Origin: an uncultured Rothia sp.
Lineage (GTDB): Bacteria; Actinomycetota; Actinomycetes; Actinomycetales; Micrococcaceae
DNA: 43,494 nucleotides
Direction: 5' to 3'
NCBI RefSeq assembly: GCF_916715725.1
Contig: NZ_CAKAPD010000015.1
Span: 1-43,494, forward strand
In this document: one piece after another, positions 7,484 through 15,855 of the stretch
Layout of the letters: every line of letters begins with the position of its first letter
Position numbering within the stretch: position 1 is the stretch's first letter
Notes under the pieces: model-generated
What the model saw: only the letters and a program-made list of their open reading frames with translations
Told to the model about the DNA's origin: nothing
The model's database searches: none
Program-made: the position numbers and the translations under genes

Positions 7484-8530
7484 TTAAGCCTTCTTGCGCA
7501 TGCGGGTTGCAACGATGGTTGCGCCACCTGCACCCAGAGCAATCAGACCCAGGCCAGCAGCAGTCATTGCACCGGATGCACCGGTCTTAGCCAGGGAAGA
7601 AGAGCTCTTGGAGGATGCGTTGGAGGAACCGGAGTCCAGGTTATCGCCGGAGCCGGAGCTCAGCGAAACACTGTCAGACTTCTTGGAGTTCTCGTAGTTA
7701 GGCTGCTCTTCGCAACCTTCACCGTCACCATCAGCGTCGAATTTCTCGCGGAAGTCCGGATCACCCTTGAAGATGGAGGTACCACGGTCTGCCCACACGT
7801 CAGCGCAGTTCTGGTACTTGTAAGCCTTCTCGTCCTTTGCGGAGGAGTCGGAAGCCTGGTCAGACTTCTGCTCTTCGGCAGGCTTCTGATCCTCAGCGGG
7901 CTTGGTTTCCTTAGCGTCCTCAACTGCGGGAGCGGAGGTCTCGTCAGCAGGCTTGGGGGCCTCGGTGGTCGGCTCAGCGGTTGCGTCCTTGGACGGCTCG
8001 GGAGTGGGATCCTGGGTGGGTTCCGGAGTCGGGTCCTGAGAAGGAGCGGGAGTCGAGTCCTCGGTGGGAGCCGGTGCAGGCTGCTCTGCAACCTTAATGG
8101 TCACGGTAGCTGCCTTACCGCCGCGGGGAACGTCGCCGTCCTTCAGGGAGCCGGACAGCAGGTAAATGTCAACGGAAACGCTGCCGTGCAGCTCTTCCTG
8201 CCAGGGGATGGTAACGGAGAAGTTGCCAGCCTCGTCAGCGTGGATTTCCAGATAGTCCTGGCCGTTGATCTTGACGGCGCCCTTGTTCAGCTTCAGTGCC
8301 AGAACAGAACCGGAGGTGCCGTCAGCGGTCTTGAAGCCTTCGCCGCCAATGTTCAGGCCCTGACCCTCAATCCATACGTCGGGAGCAAGGAACTGTGCAG
8401 AGTCTGCGTAGGTGTGAACGGTCTGAGGCGCGCCTTCAACAGCGAAGGTTGCGGGGACGGAAGTAGCAATGAGGCCACAGCCAATCAGGGCGGTGGCACC
8501 GATGCGTGCGATGTTGTTTCGAATGTTCAT
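7484..8530 (-). CDS. Excalibur-domain LAXTG-anchored wall protein (paralogue 1)
   Basis: Secreted, wall-anchored protein of 348 residues. Parts in order: signal peptide (to about 30, ending PATFA), an N-terminal beta-rich domain (about 35-155, with SGSVLALKLNKG and LLSGSLKDGD), a Pro/Glu/Thr/Asp/Lys-rich spacer, an Excalibur domain (CADVW to DADGDGEGCE) that should bind calcium, a Ser/Gly/Asn stretch, and the sorting signal LAKTG, a hydrophobic helix and RMRKKA. LAXTG is the motif of actinobacterial class E sortases. The Met at 8530 was chosen over one 17 codons upstream because it matches the start of the adjacent paralogue and directly begins the signal peptide. The function is unknown; adhesion or wall organisation is inferred. 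Confidence 0.88.
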   Translation of the reverse strand: MNIRNNIARIGATALIGCGLIATSVPATFAVEGAPQTVHTYADSAQFLAPDVWIEGQGLNIGGEGFKTADGTSGSVLALKLNKGAVKINGQDYLEIHADEAGNFSVTIPWQEELHGSVSVDIYLLSGSLKDGDVPRGGKAATVTIKVAEQPAPAPTEDSTPAPSQDPTPEPTQDPTPEPSKDATAEPTTEAPKPADETSAPAVEDAKETKPAEDQKPAEEQKSDQASDSSAKDEKAYKYQNCADVWADRGTSIFKGDPDFREKFDADGDGEGCEEQPNYENSKKSDSVSLSSGSGDNLDSGSSNASSKSSSSLAKTGASGAMTAAGLGLIALGAGGATIVATRMRKKA

Positions 8531-8677
8531 GCCCCCCATTCTAACGAGCGAAGCTTGGGATACCGGCTCCCAAGACGCCAATTTGCCATGACCTGACTCA
8601 CAAATCGGGGTTATCTTGAGGGTTTATTGAAGGCGTGGTTGAACTATAGAGACCTTTTGCACCGCCGTGCACACCTA

Positions 8678-8695
8678 AAGTCTCAATTGAGACTT
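8678..8695. promoter_or_regulatory. Perfect 18-bp palindrome upstream of LAXTG paralogue 1
   Basis: AAGTCTCAATTGAGACTT is a perfect palindrome about 150 bp upstream of the start. Its symmetry and lack of a loop suit binding of a dimeric regulator rather than an RNA hairpin. No matching copy was seen upstream of the second paralogue. Confidence 0.5.
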
Positions 8696-8770
8696 GAAGA
8701 AACCAGCAAGTACACGCACCACCCTACCGACACAACACGCCAACAAAAACCACCCCGTTAAACGCAAGAA

Positions 8771-8810
8771 TCCCCTCCGCCCAAACGCTCAAAAGCATTC
8801 AGGAGAGGGA
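8771..8810 (-). terminator. Possible terminator after LAXTG paralogue 2
   Basis: On the minus strand, TCCCTCTCC pairs imperfectly with GGAGGGGA across a long loop, followed by TTCTTG. Weak compared with the other terminators in this window. Confidence 0.35.
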
Positions 8811-8842
8811 ACTCTCACGCACCGCACAGGGCGGCAATAGTT

Positions 8843-10030
8843 TTAGGAGTTCTTGCGGTTGCGCACAGCGGTCACGCCTGCAACGCCCAGACCCAGAGCT
8901 ACCAGGCCCAGACCAGCAATGGTGAAGGCGTTGGAAGCACCGGTGTTCGCCAGGGAAGAGCGCTGAGCGCGGCTCGAAGTGGAATTGCTCGAAGAGGAGC
9001 CGCCGCCACCCAGGTTGTCCAGGCCGCCGGAGTTGCGGGAGGAAGAACCCGAGGAAATATTGGAGGAGGAACCGTCGGTCACCTCGCTGTTGATAACCTC
9101 GCAGCCCAGGCCGTTACCATCATTGTCGAACTTCTTGCGGAAGTCCGGGTGGCTCGAGGGCATGGGTGCCAGGCCAGCAGCCGCAACCTCTGCACAGTTC
9201 GCAAAGCGGGTGCTCTCAGCCGAAGCGCTCACCTGCTCGGTAGCGGAGGTCGAATCGCCCAGCTGATCCTTCGCTTCGTTTGCTACAGATGCGTTCTGCT
9301 CAGTAGTAGCCGAAGCGGAAGCAGAAGCCGAAGCGGAGGGGGTCGCCACCACAGAAGCGGAAGCCGACGCGGTAGCCGAGGGGCTCACCGAGGTTGCCGG
9401 GCGGTTCTTAATCTCAGCATCTACGGAGGCAACAACCTCATCAGCGGCAGTAGCCGAAGCCGAGGGGGTAGCGGATGCAGAGGGTGCAACAGAAGCGGAG
9501 GGGGTAGCCACCACGGAAGCCGAAGCGCTCGCGGTCGCCGAGGGGCTCACCGAAGCGGTTGCGGAGGGGGTTGCTTCCTGAACGGAACGAGCCTCAATCT
9601 TCACGGTCGCAGCCTTACCGCCGCGGGAGGTGTCGTTATCCTTCAGGGAGCCGGAGAGCAGGTACACGTCCACGGAGATGCGGTTCTCCAGGTCGTCCTG
9701 CCAGGGAATAGAAACGGAGAAGTTGCCCTTCTCGTCAGCCTTAACTTCCAGGTAGTCCTTGCCGTCAATCTTGACGGAGCCCTTGTTCAGCTTAATGGCG
9801 ATGATGGAGCCGGAGGTGCCGTCCTGAGTCAGGAAGCCCTCACCGGTAACCTTCAGGGTTTCACCCTTGTACCAGACCTCAGAAATGTGGGAAGTAGCCT
9901 TGTCGGAGTAGACGTGAGTGACGGACTCTTCGCCGTTCTGAGCGAACGTTGCGGGGATTGCGGTAACCACCAGGCCGCAGCCAATCAGGGCGGTGGCACC
10001 GAAGCGAGTGATAGTGTGTCGAATGTCCAT
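8843..10030 (-). CDS. Excalibur-domain LAXTG-anchored wall protein (paralogue 2)
   Basis: This 395-residue paralogue of the neighbouring gene starts with a signal peptide ending PATFA, then the same N-terminal domain (SGSIIAIKLNKG, SIPWQDDL, LLSGSLKDND). The spacer differs: it is a Ser/Ala/Thr/Pro repeat region in which PSATASASASVVATPSAS occurs twice. The Excalibur domain follows (CAEVAAAG to DNDGNGLGCE), then a Ser/Gly/Asn linker and the LANTG sorting signal with a hydrophobic helix and RNRKNS. The conserved signal and N-terminal domains with divergent spacers point to tandem duplication followed by repeat-driven spacer change. A class E sortase substrate is inferred from LAXTG; no sortase gene lies in the window. 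Confidence 0.88.
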   Translation of the reverse strand: MDIRHTITRFGATALIGCGLVVTAIPATFAQNGEESVTHVYSDKATSHISEVWYKGETLKVTGEGFLTQDGTSGSIIAIKLNKGSVKIDGKDYLEVKADEKGNFSVSIPWQDDLENRISVDVYLLSGSLKDNDTSRGGKAATVKIEARSVQEATPSATASVSPSATASASASVVATPSASVAPSASATPSASATAADEVVASVDAEIKNRPATSVSPSATASASASVVATPSASASASASATTEQNASVANEAKDQLGDSTSATEQVSASAESTRFANCAEVAAAGLAPMPSSHPDFRKKFDNDGNGLGCEVINSEVTDGSSSNISSGSSSRNSGGLDNLGGGGSSSSNSTSSRAQRSSLANTGASNAFTIAGLGLVALGLGVAGVTAVRNRKNS

Positions 10031-10174
10031 CCCATCATTTTATCCCCGCATGGTGGGTATATCCGCCTGTCCAGGGGCTATTTGCAATGACTTGCAACAC
10101 AAAATAGCACTTTCGTGCAGATAACGACGGGCCAGCTACGGGTCAGTGCACGCGCGGCAAAATTCGCCGGGTGC

Positions 10175-10210
10175 CAGTGTTACCTAGTCGTGTCAGTGCT
10201 ACCTAGTCGT
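10175..10210. repeat. Short direct repeat at the 3' end of the sirtuin gene
   Basis: A 17-base unit (CAGTGTTACCTAGTCGT) occurs at 10175-10191 and again, with one change, at 10194-10210. The second copy contains the sirtuin stop codon. It is a small tandem duplication with no clear role. Confidence 0.6.
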
Positions 10211-11171
10211 CAATCTCGTCGAGCATGAGTTCCAGCGCCTCACCCACGCCGCTGCGCCACAGGTAGGTTGCCTTCGCATCCGCGCGGCCCGGGCCGCCGT
10301 TAATCACGGCAACCGGCCTGCCCGCGCGCAAAGCCTCCAACACAATCTTGTAACTGCTCATGACCGCCACCGAAGAGCCGACCACCAGTAGCGCCGAGCA
10401 CTCGGCGAGCATGGCGTCCTTGAGTGCCTTACGCTCGGCGGGCACGGATTCGCCAAAGTACACCACATCCGGCTTGAGGCGGGTCGAACCGCAGGCGATA
10501 CAGGGCACCATCTGAAAATCGCGGATATAGCGCTCGTCCAGCTCCACGTCACCGTCAGGGTTCACGCGCAGCTCTTCGCCTTCTAGGCGTGCCAGGTAGC
10601 CGGGGTTCGCCGCGTCCAGGCGCGCATCCAGGCTTTCGCGGCTCTCGTCCTGCCCGCAGTCCAGGCACACAATACGGGAGAGGTCGCCGTGCAGCGCCAG
10701 CAGGCGGGAGCTTCCAGCGCGGGCGTGCAGCCCATCCACGTTCTGCGTAATCACACCACTCACGGCACCCAGCTGCTCCAGTTCGGCGAGCGCATAGTGG
10801 GCGCGGTTCGGTTCGGCGCGACGCATGCGGCGCCAACCCACGTAGGAGCGCGCCCAGTAGCGTTGGCGGGCGGCGTCATCGTAACGGAATTCCTGGTAGG
10901 TCATGGGGCGGTGGTCGTGCAGGGAGCCGCCGGGTCCACGGTAGTCGGGGATGCCGGATTCGGTGCTCACGCCCGCGCCGGTGAGCACGAGGACCTTACC
11001 GGCCTTGAGTAGCTCGGCAATACCCGCGGAGGCGTATTCTTCGTCGTGCGGGGTGGCGTTCTCAGAGACAACGCGCTGAATCGAGCGGATTGCGGCACGG
11101 TGCACGGAGGCGATTTCTTCGCGCTGCTCACCGGCGGCGGCGAAGTTCTGGTGGTCAGTCCAGCGGTCCAT
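10203..11171 (-). CDS. Sir2-family NAD-dependent protein deacylase (class II-like)
   Basis: This 322-residue sirtuin removes acyl groups from lysines using NAD. It has GAGVSTESGIPDYRGP (residues 65-80), the NAD-binding QNVD (143-146), the catalytic His in LHGD (H161), two zinc Cys pairs (C169/C172 and C224/C227) and GSS in the C-terminal NAD-binding part. STESGIPDYR is the form found in class II (SIRT4-like) enzymes. The two Cys pairs are separated by about 50 residues, longer than in short bacterial sirtuins, and there is an N-terminal extension of about 55 residues. The start at 11171 is chosen because AGGAGAAG lies just before it; an ATG four codons upstream lacks this. Substrates are unknown. 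Confidence 0.92.
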   Translation of the reverse strand: MDRWTDHQNFAAAGEQREEIASVHRAAIRSIQRVVSENATPHDEEYASAGIAELLKAGKVLVLTGAGVSTESGIPDYRGPGGSLHDHRPMTYQEFRYDDAARQRYWARSYVGWRRMRRAEPNRAHYALAELEQLGAVSGVITQNVDGLHARAGSSRLLALHGDLSRIVCLDCGQDESRESLDARLDAANPGYLARLEGEELRVNPDGDVELDERYIRDFQMVPCIACGSTRLKPDVVYFGESVPAERKALKDAMLAECSALLVVGSSVAVMSSYKIVLEALRAGRPVAVINGGPGRADAKATYLWRSGVGEALELMLDEIDD

Positions 11172-11228
11172 TCTTCTCCTCAATGCTCTGTGTACTAGTG
11201 CGGTCAGCGCGGTTCTAATGCGTTAAAC

Positions 11229-11266
11229 GGCTGTGGGGCACCCCCTTTCGAGGGTACCCCACAGCC
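11229..11266 (-). terminator. Hairpin between clpB and the sirtuin gene
   Basis: Strong GGCTGTGGGG/CCCCACAGCC stem with inner pairing. On the minus strand only GTTTAA follows, so as a clpB terminator it is plausible but not textbook. Confidence 0.55.
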
Positions 11267-11333
11267 TATTTCTTATGGTTTCGAATGTGCAAACTCAGCC
11301 ACAGGCTAAGTCCGCCCAGCCAACCGGTTGAGC

Positions 11334-13943
11334 TTAGTTCTCAGCCTTCTGCTCACGCTCGGAGGTCACCGACAGGCCGTCGCTGGCAACGTCCGGGTTC
11401 ACGTCCACGGTCACGGTGTCGCCGTCGTGGATTGCACCGGAGAGGATGCCTCGAGCCAGGCGGTCGCCAATCTCGCGCTGTACCAGGCGGCGCAGCGGGC
11501 GGGCACCGAATGCCGGGTCGTAGCCGGTCTTGCCCAGCCACTCGAGGGCTGCCTCAGTCACGTTCAGGGTGAGGCGGCGGCCCTCCAGGCGCTTAGCCAT
11601 GCTCTTGATCTGCAGGCCCACAATCTGGCCCAGGTTCTCAGCCGACAGGGGCTGGAACATGATGATGTCGTCCAGTCGGTTGAGGAACTCGGGGCGGAAT
11701 GCCTGGTGCACAACCTCCAGAGCCTTCTCAGAGCGCTCCTCGAAGGGCAGGTCCTGGTTGACCAGGTACTGCGAACCGAGGTTCGAGGTCAGGATCAGGA
11801 TGACATTGCGGAAGTCCACGGTGCGGCCCTGGCCGTCGGTCAGACGGCCGTCATCGAGTACCTGCAGCAGGATGTCGAAGACCTCGGGGTGTGCCTTCTC
11901 AACCTCGTCGAGCAGGACCACCGAGTAGGGGCGACGGCGTACAGCCTCGGTCAGCTGACCGCCCTCTTCGTGGCCGACGTATCCGGGAGGGGCACCGACC
12001 AGGCGGGAAACGGTGTGCTTCTCGGAGTACTCGCTCATGTCGATACGTACCAGGGCACGCTCGTCATCGAACTGGAACTCAGCCAGTGCCTTAGCCAGCT
12101 CGGTCTTACCAACACCGGTCGGGCCCAGGAACAGGAAGGAACCAATCGGGCGGTTCGGGTCGGAAATACCGGCGCGGGCGCGGCGCACAGCGTCAGAGAC
12201 AGCGACCACTGCGGCTTCCTGTCCGATAAGGCGGGCACCGATGCGCTTCTCCATTTCGAGCAGCTTCTCGGACTCACCCTGCATCATGCGACCTGCGGGA
12301 ATGCCGGTCCAGGAGGAAATCACCTCGGCGATATCGTCCGCGGTGACCTCTTCGGAGACCATGGATTCGCTCTTGGCGGTGTCCTCGGCGCGCTGTGCTT
12401 CTTCCAGCTCAGCCTGCTTTGCGGGAATCTCACCGTACAGCAGGCGGGATGCCTCAGCGAGGTTACCCTCGCGCTGTGCAACCTCTGCGCGGGAACGTAG
12501 CTCGTCAATCTGGGTCTTGATGTCACCCACACGGTTCAGACTAGCCTTCTCGGCCTCCCAACGAGCGTTGAGGGCGTCGAGCTGTTCCTTCTTGTCAGCC
12601 ATGTCCTTGCGCAGCGCCTCCAGACGCTCAACCGATGCGGGATCGGTCTCGTCGGCAAGCGCCAGTTCCTCCATGGTGAGACGGTCCACGGCGCGGCGCA
12701 GCTGGTCGATTTCCTCCGGTGCGGAGTCAATTTCCATGCGCAGGCGGGATGCCGCCTCGTCAATCAGGTCAATTGCCTTGTCCGGCAGCTGACGGGAGGG
12801 AATGTAACGGTTGGACAGGGTTGCTGCGGCAACCAGCGCGGAGTCAGCGATCTGCACCTTGTGGTGTGCCTCGTAGCGTTCCTTCAGACCACGCAGAATA
12901 CCGATGGTGTCATCTACGCTGGGCTCGCCCACGTACACCTGCTGGAAGCGGCGCTCCAGGGCGGGGTCCTTCTCGATGTTCTCGCGGTACTCGTCGAGGG
13001 TGGTAGCACCGATCAGGCGCAACTCGCCTCGGGCAAGCATGGGCTTGAGCATGTTGCCCGCATCCATGGAACCTTCGGATGCGCCAGCACCGACGACGGT
13101 GTGAATCTCATCGATGAAGGTCACGATCTGACCCTCGGACTTCTTGATTTCTTCGAGGACTGCCTTCAGGCGCTCCTCGAATTCACCGCGGTACTTTGCG
13201 CCTGCGACCATGGAGCCCAGGTCCAGGCTGATGAGGGTCTTGCCGCGCAGGGATTCGGGCACGTCGCCGGAAACCATGCGCTGTGCCAGGCCTTCCACGA
13301 CGGCGGTCTTACCGACGCCGGGCTCACCAATCAGAACGGGGTTGTTCTTGGTGCGGCGGGAGAGCACCTGCACGACGCGGCGAATCTCAGAGTCACGGCC
13401 GATGACCGGGTCGAGCTTGCCTGCGCGAGCAATAGCGGTCAGGTCGGTGCCGTACTTTTCGAGCGCCTGGAAGGTGCCCTCGGGGTCGGGGGTGTCCACG
13501 GTGCGGTCTCCTCGGACGTTGGGGATGGTCTGTGCGATGAGCTCTGCGGTAGCGCCGAGCTTGTGCATTGCGGTTGCGGTGCTATCGGTTCCGCTGGCAA
13601 TGCCCAGCAGAATCATTTCGGTAGAAACGTAGGTATCTCCGAAGCCCTGGGCACGGGTCTGTGCCGCCTGCAGAGCAGAAAGCGCTGCACGGCTGAGGGA
13701 GGCGTTCTGCACGGAGGCACCGGATGCCTTCGGCAGCTTCTTGATTTCAGCGGATGCCGCCTCAGAGATAGCGTCCACATCCAGGCCTGCAGCCTTGAGG
13801 ACTGCTACGGCGACGCCTTCGCGCTGGTCCATGAGGGCCTTGAGGATGTGCGCGGTTTCAATAGTGGGGTTACCGGCGGTTTGAGCATTAGTATTTGCCG
13901 CCGAGATGACTTCTTGACTCTTGGTGGTGAACTTGTTGTCCAT
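11334..13943 (-). CDS. clpB: ATP-dependent disaggregase chaperone ClpB
   Basis: This 869-residue Hsp100 chaperone dissolves protein aggregates together with DnaK. In order: Clp N-domain repeats (from MDNKFTTKSQE), AAA-1 with Walker A GEPGVGKT and Walker B FIDEIHTVVGAG, the ClpB-type coiled-coil M-domain with many Glu, Arg and Leu residues, then AAA-2 with GPTGVGKT and LLDEVEKAHPEVF. The ClpA/X-type IGF loop for ClpP was not seen, which fits a non-proteolytic disaggregase. The start at 13943 has GAAAGGAA upstream and the standard N-domain; the longer reading frame to 14030 runs through the promoter. A HAIR operator sits on the promoter, so HspR repression is expected. Confidence 0.97.
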   Translation of the reverse strand: MDNKFTTKSQEVISAANTNAQTAGNPTIETAHILKALMDQREGVAVAVLKAAGLDVDAISEAASAEIKKLPKASGASVQNASLSRAALSALQAAQTRAQGFGDTYVSTEMILLGIASGTDSTATAMHKLGATAELIAQTIPNVRGDRTVDTPDPEGTFQALEKYGTDLTAIARAGKLDPVIGRDSEIRRVVQVLSRRTKNNPVLIGEPGVGKTAVVEGLAQRMVSGDVPESLRGKTLISLDLGSMVAGAKYRGEFEERLKAVLEEIKKSEGQIVTFIDEIHTVVGAGASEGSMDAGNMLKPMLARGELRLIGATTLDEYRENIEKDPALERRFQQVYVGEPSVDDTIGILRGLKERYEAHHKVQIADSALVAAATLSNRYIPSRQLPDKAIDLIDEAASRLRMEIDSAPEEIDQLRRAVDRLTMEELALADETDPASVERLEALRKDMADKKEQLDALNARWEAEKASLNRVGDIKTQIDELRSRAEVAQREGNLAEASRLLYGEIPAKQAELEEAQRAEDTAKSESMVSEEVTADDIAEVISSWTGIPAGRMMQGESEKLLEMEKRIGARLIGQEAAVVAVSDAVRRARAGISDPNRPIGSFLFLGPTGVGKTELAKALAEFQFDDERALVRIDMSEYSEKHTVSRLVGAPPGYVGHEEGGQLTEAVRRRPYSVVLLDEVEKAHPEVFDILLQVLDDGRLTDGQGRTVDFRNVILILTSNLGSQYLVNQDLPFEERSEKALEVVHQAFRPEFLNRLDDIIMFQPLSAENLGQIVGLQIKSMAKRLEGRRLTLNVTEAALEWLGKTGYDPAFGARPLRRLVQREIGDRLARGILSGAIHDGDTVTVDVNPDVASDGLSVTSEREQKAEN

Positions 13944-13997
13944 GGTGTTCCTTTCGCATTTCGAGGGGCTTATCCTATGCGCCCCTGCATTACATAA

Positions 13998-14030
13998 CTT
14001 GAGTCTACTCCACTCAATTATGTTTCGCAA
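13998..14030 (-). promoter_or_regulatory. HspR-type HAIR operator over the clpB promoter
   Basis: CTTGAGT (13998-14004), seven bases, then ACTCAAT (14012-14018) match the HAIR consensus CTTGAGT-N7-ACTCAAG at 13 of 14 positions. On the minus strand a candidate -35 TTGCGA (14030-14025) and -10 TAGACT (14007-14002) are 17 bases apart, so HAIR covers the -10. HspR represses clpB and dnaK this way in other actinobacteria. Confidence 0.85.
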
Positions 14031-14127
14031 GCCTCCTGCAAAAATTTTTTCGATTTTTCACCCCGCCCCACACCCCTGACCCCCAAGCAAAAGCCCCCAC
14101 CAAAACCCCCAGTCGAAGCCGCATTGC

Positions 14128-14133
14128 TATACT
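14128..14133 (+). promoter_or_regulatory. -10 box upstream of the NAD(P)-binding protein gene
   Basis: TATACT lies 54 bases before the start codon. No clear -35 is visible, and the transcript would have a leader of about 45 bases with AGGGA near the ATG. Confidence 0.4.
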
Positions 14134-14187
14134 GACCGGATTGGGCGCTTGCAGGTTCCCATAACAACTAAAGATTAGGGACCCCAC

Positions 14188-14871
14188 ATGAAAATACTGG
14201 TTCTAGGCGCAACCGGCCGCACCGGTTACCTCTTTACCCGCAAAGCCTTAGAGGAGGGGCACACCGTCACCGCCTACGTGCGCAACCCCGATAAGGCACT
14301 AGCGCTTTTGGGCGCGCACCAAAATCTCACTATCGTTCCGGGAGCCCTGAACGATGCCGAGCAGCTCGCCGCAGCATCCTCCGGGCAGGACGTGATGGTC
14401 AGCATCCTGGGCCAGAAAGCCACGGTACGAGAGTTTCTCTCCTCCACGTTCATGCAGGAGCGCCTGCCCCTCATCATGGAGGCGGTCACGGGCGCAGGCG
14501 TGAAGCATTGCGTTCTGATGAGCGCCTACGGTGTGGGCGATACGGTACGGACCGCGTCCCTGCCCATGCGCCTGGTATGCAAGGTCATCATGCGCGGCAT
14601 TTTTACCGACAAGGTTAAGGCGGACGCCCTGGTTGCCGAATATCAGCCGTATATTTCGCGTGCACATCCGGGCAGGCTGACCGATAAGCCAGGTAAGGGC
14701 GGGGTGAAGGTGTTTGATATGGCGAGTGTCGAGCGAACTCCGGGCATTCCGACGATTGCCCGTGAAGACGTCGCCGATGCGCTACTCACTATCGCCAAGA
14801 ACCCCCAGAACGCGGGCACAGATTTTTTGGTGACGATTGGGGACGTTGCCCTACGCTCGCGCCAGAAATAA
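14188..14871 (+). CDS. NAD(P)H-binding atypical short-chain dehydrogenase
   Basis: This 227-residue cytoplasmic protein has a Rossmann fold with the nucleotide loop GATGRTG (residues 8-14) and the NADP-type VRNPDKA after the second strand. It lacks a YxxxK pair and matches the NmrA/biliverdin-reductase-B/SDR5 type of NAD(P)H-binding proteins. Such proteins are redox sensors or small flavin or quinone reductases; the substrate is not evident. It is convergently spaced 18 bp ahead of the HAD phosphatase, which has its own -10 box. The start is supported by AGGGA upstream. Confidence 0.8.
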   Translation: MKILVLGATGRTGYLFTRKALEEGHTVTAYVRNPDKALALLGAHQNLTIVPGALNDAEQLAAASSGQDVMVSILGQKATVREFLSSTFMQERLPLIMEAVTGAGVKHCVLMSAYGVGDTVRTASLPMRLVCKVIMRGIFTDKVKADALVAEYQPYISRAHPGRLTDKPGKGGVKVFDMASVERTPGIPTIAREDVADALLTIAKNPQNAGTDFLVTIGDVALRSRQK

Positions 14872-14876
14872 ACCGG

Positions 14877-14882
14877 TAGGCT
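14877..14882 (+). promoter_or_regulatory. -10 box of a likely leaderless HAD phosphatase transcript
   Basis: TAGGCT ends 7 bases before the ATG, with no Shine-Dalgarno between. Transcription would start at or next to the start codon. Confidence 0.5.
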
Positions 14883-14889
14883 TAATGAC

Positions 14890-15546
14890 ATGACGACTAC
14901 GAACACCTTCCCCGCCGCCATTCTCTTCGACCACGACGGAACCCTCGTCGATACTGAACCCGTATGGGCCGCCGCAAAGGTTGCTCTCACCGCAGAATTT
15001 GGCGGCACCTGGACTGAGCAGGACACCCTCGATTGCCTGGGCCTGTCCATGCAGTTCACCTTGGATCGCCTACGCGAGCGCGGCGTGAACCTGCCGGACG
15101 AGGAGATTAACGATCGACTGGTGGCGAAGGTGCGCGAGGCCCTGGCACAACAGCCGGTCGAGTTCCTGCCCGGCATTGAGCGCTTCCTCTCGGAGGTTCA
15201 CGATGCGCAGATTCCGGCCGCCATCGTCACGAACGCCACCACCTCCGTGGCTCGCCGCACCGCGAACGCGGCACCCGAGGGCACATTCTCGGTGGTTATT
15301 GGCAACGATGAGACCACCAACCCCAAGCCGGACCCGCAGCCTTATCTTTTGGCGGCGGAGCGTCTGGGTGTTAATCCGACTCAGTGCGTGGCTCTTGAGG
15401 ATTCCCCTTCGGGTGTGCGCAGTGCGACCGCGGCGGGTATGCGCGTCATTGTTGTGCCGGGCGAGCTGGAGGTTCCGGCGGAGCTGGGCACCGCGCGCCT
15501 CAAGCATGAGGAGCTGACCCTGCAGGCGGTTCGCGCGCTGGCGTAG
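14890..15546 (+). CDS. HAD-superfamily hydrolase, phosphoglycolate phosphatase/beta-PGM type
   Basis: This 218-residue enzyme has all four HAD motifs: FDHDGTLVDTE (nucleophile D14, acid D16), VTNAT (motif II Thr), the Lys of NPKPDPQPY (motif III), and EDSPSGVRSATAAG (motif IV). The helical cap between motifs I and II is of the C1 type seen in phosphoglycolate phosphatases and beta-phosphoglucomutases. The substrate is therefore a small phosphorylated metabolite, probably a sugar phosphate or phosphoglycolate, but cannot be fixed. The ATG has no ribosome site and sits 7 bases after a -10 box, so it is probably leaderless. Confidence 0.88.
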   Translation: MTTTNTFPAAILFDHDGTLVDTEPVWAAAKVALTAEFGGTWTEQDTLDCLGLSMQFTLDRLRERGVNLPDEEINDRLVAKVREALAQQPVEFLPGIERFLSEVHDAQIPAAIVTNATTSVARRTANAAPEGTFSVVIGNDETTNPKPDPQPYLLAAERLGVNPTQCVALEDSPSGVRSATAAGMRVIVVPGELEVPAELGTARLKHEELTLQAVRALA

Positions 15547-15599
15547 CCGCGTAGTTTGCAGACTGAAAGCTCTACAGAAAACTGAATACACTTCACCGT

Positions 15600-15644
15600 A
15601 AAGGGTGGGATGCACAAGATGAGATATCGCGCATCCCACCCTTT
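15600..15644 (+). terminator. Hairpin after the HAD phosphatase gene
   Basis: Perfect 14-base arms (AAAGGGTGGGATGC at 15600-15613 and its complement at 15631-15644) follow the stop by about 50 bases. No T-run follows on the plus strand. It still probably ends transcription before the dps promoter. Confidence 0.55.
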
Positions 15645-15735
15645 GCGCATGCCTGGACGACGAGCGGGGGGTGAGCAGGGGCGTTTGGGCGGGGGCTTTT
15701 AAGTGCGGCGCGACACATAGATGACAATTTATTAC

Positions 15736-15791
15736 GAATTACTCAAAATAACCTTGACAGCGGTTCCTTAAAATGATTTACTCATAATAAC
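15736..15791 (+). promoter_or_regulatory. dps promoter with paired 17-bp direct repeats
   Basis: A -35 TTGACA (15754-15759) and a -10-like TTTACT (15777-15782) are 17 bases apart. A 17-base direct repeat flanks and overlaps them: GAATTACTCAAAATAAC at 15736-15752 and GATTTACTCATAATAAC at 15775-15791, 15 of 17 identical and 39 bases apart. The second copy covers the -10. This looks like a two-site operator for an iron- or oxidant-responsive regulator. It does not match the DtxR or Fur consensus closely. Confidence 0.6.
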
Positions 15792-15855
15792 GATTCGGTG
15801 GGGCACACCAACCCCACCGAACCACAAGCATCACAGCATCATGAAGGAGACCATC

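Larger units (their letters stand above)
8531..8842. other. Intergenic region between the two LAXTG genes
   Basis: It holds the promoter region of paralogue 1, a perfect 18-bp palindrome (8678-8695) and a possible terminator of paralogue 2 (8771-8810). I see no gene. Confidence 0.5.
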
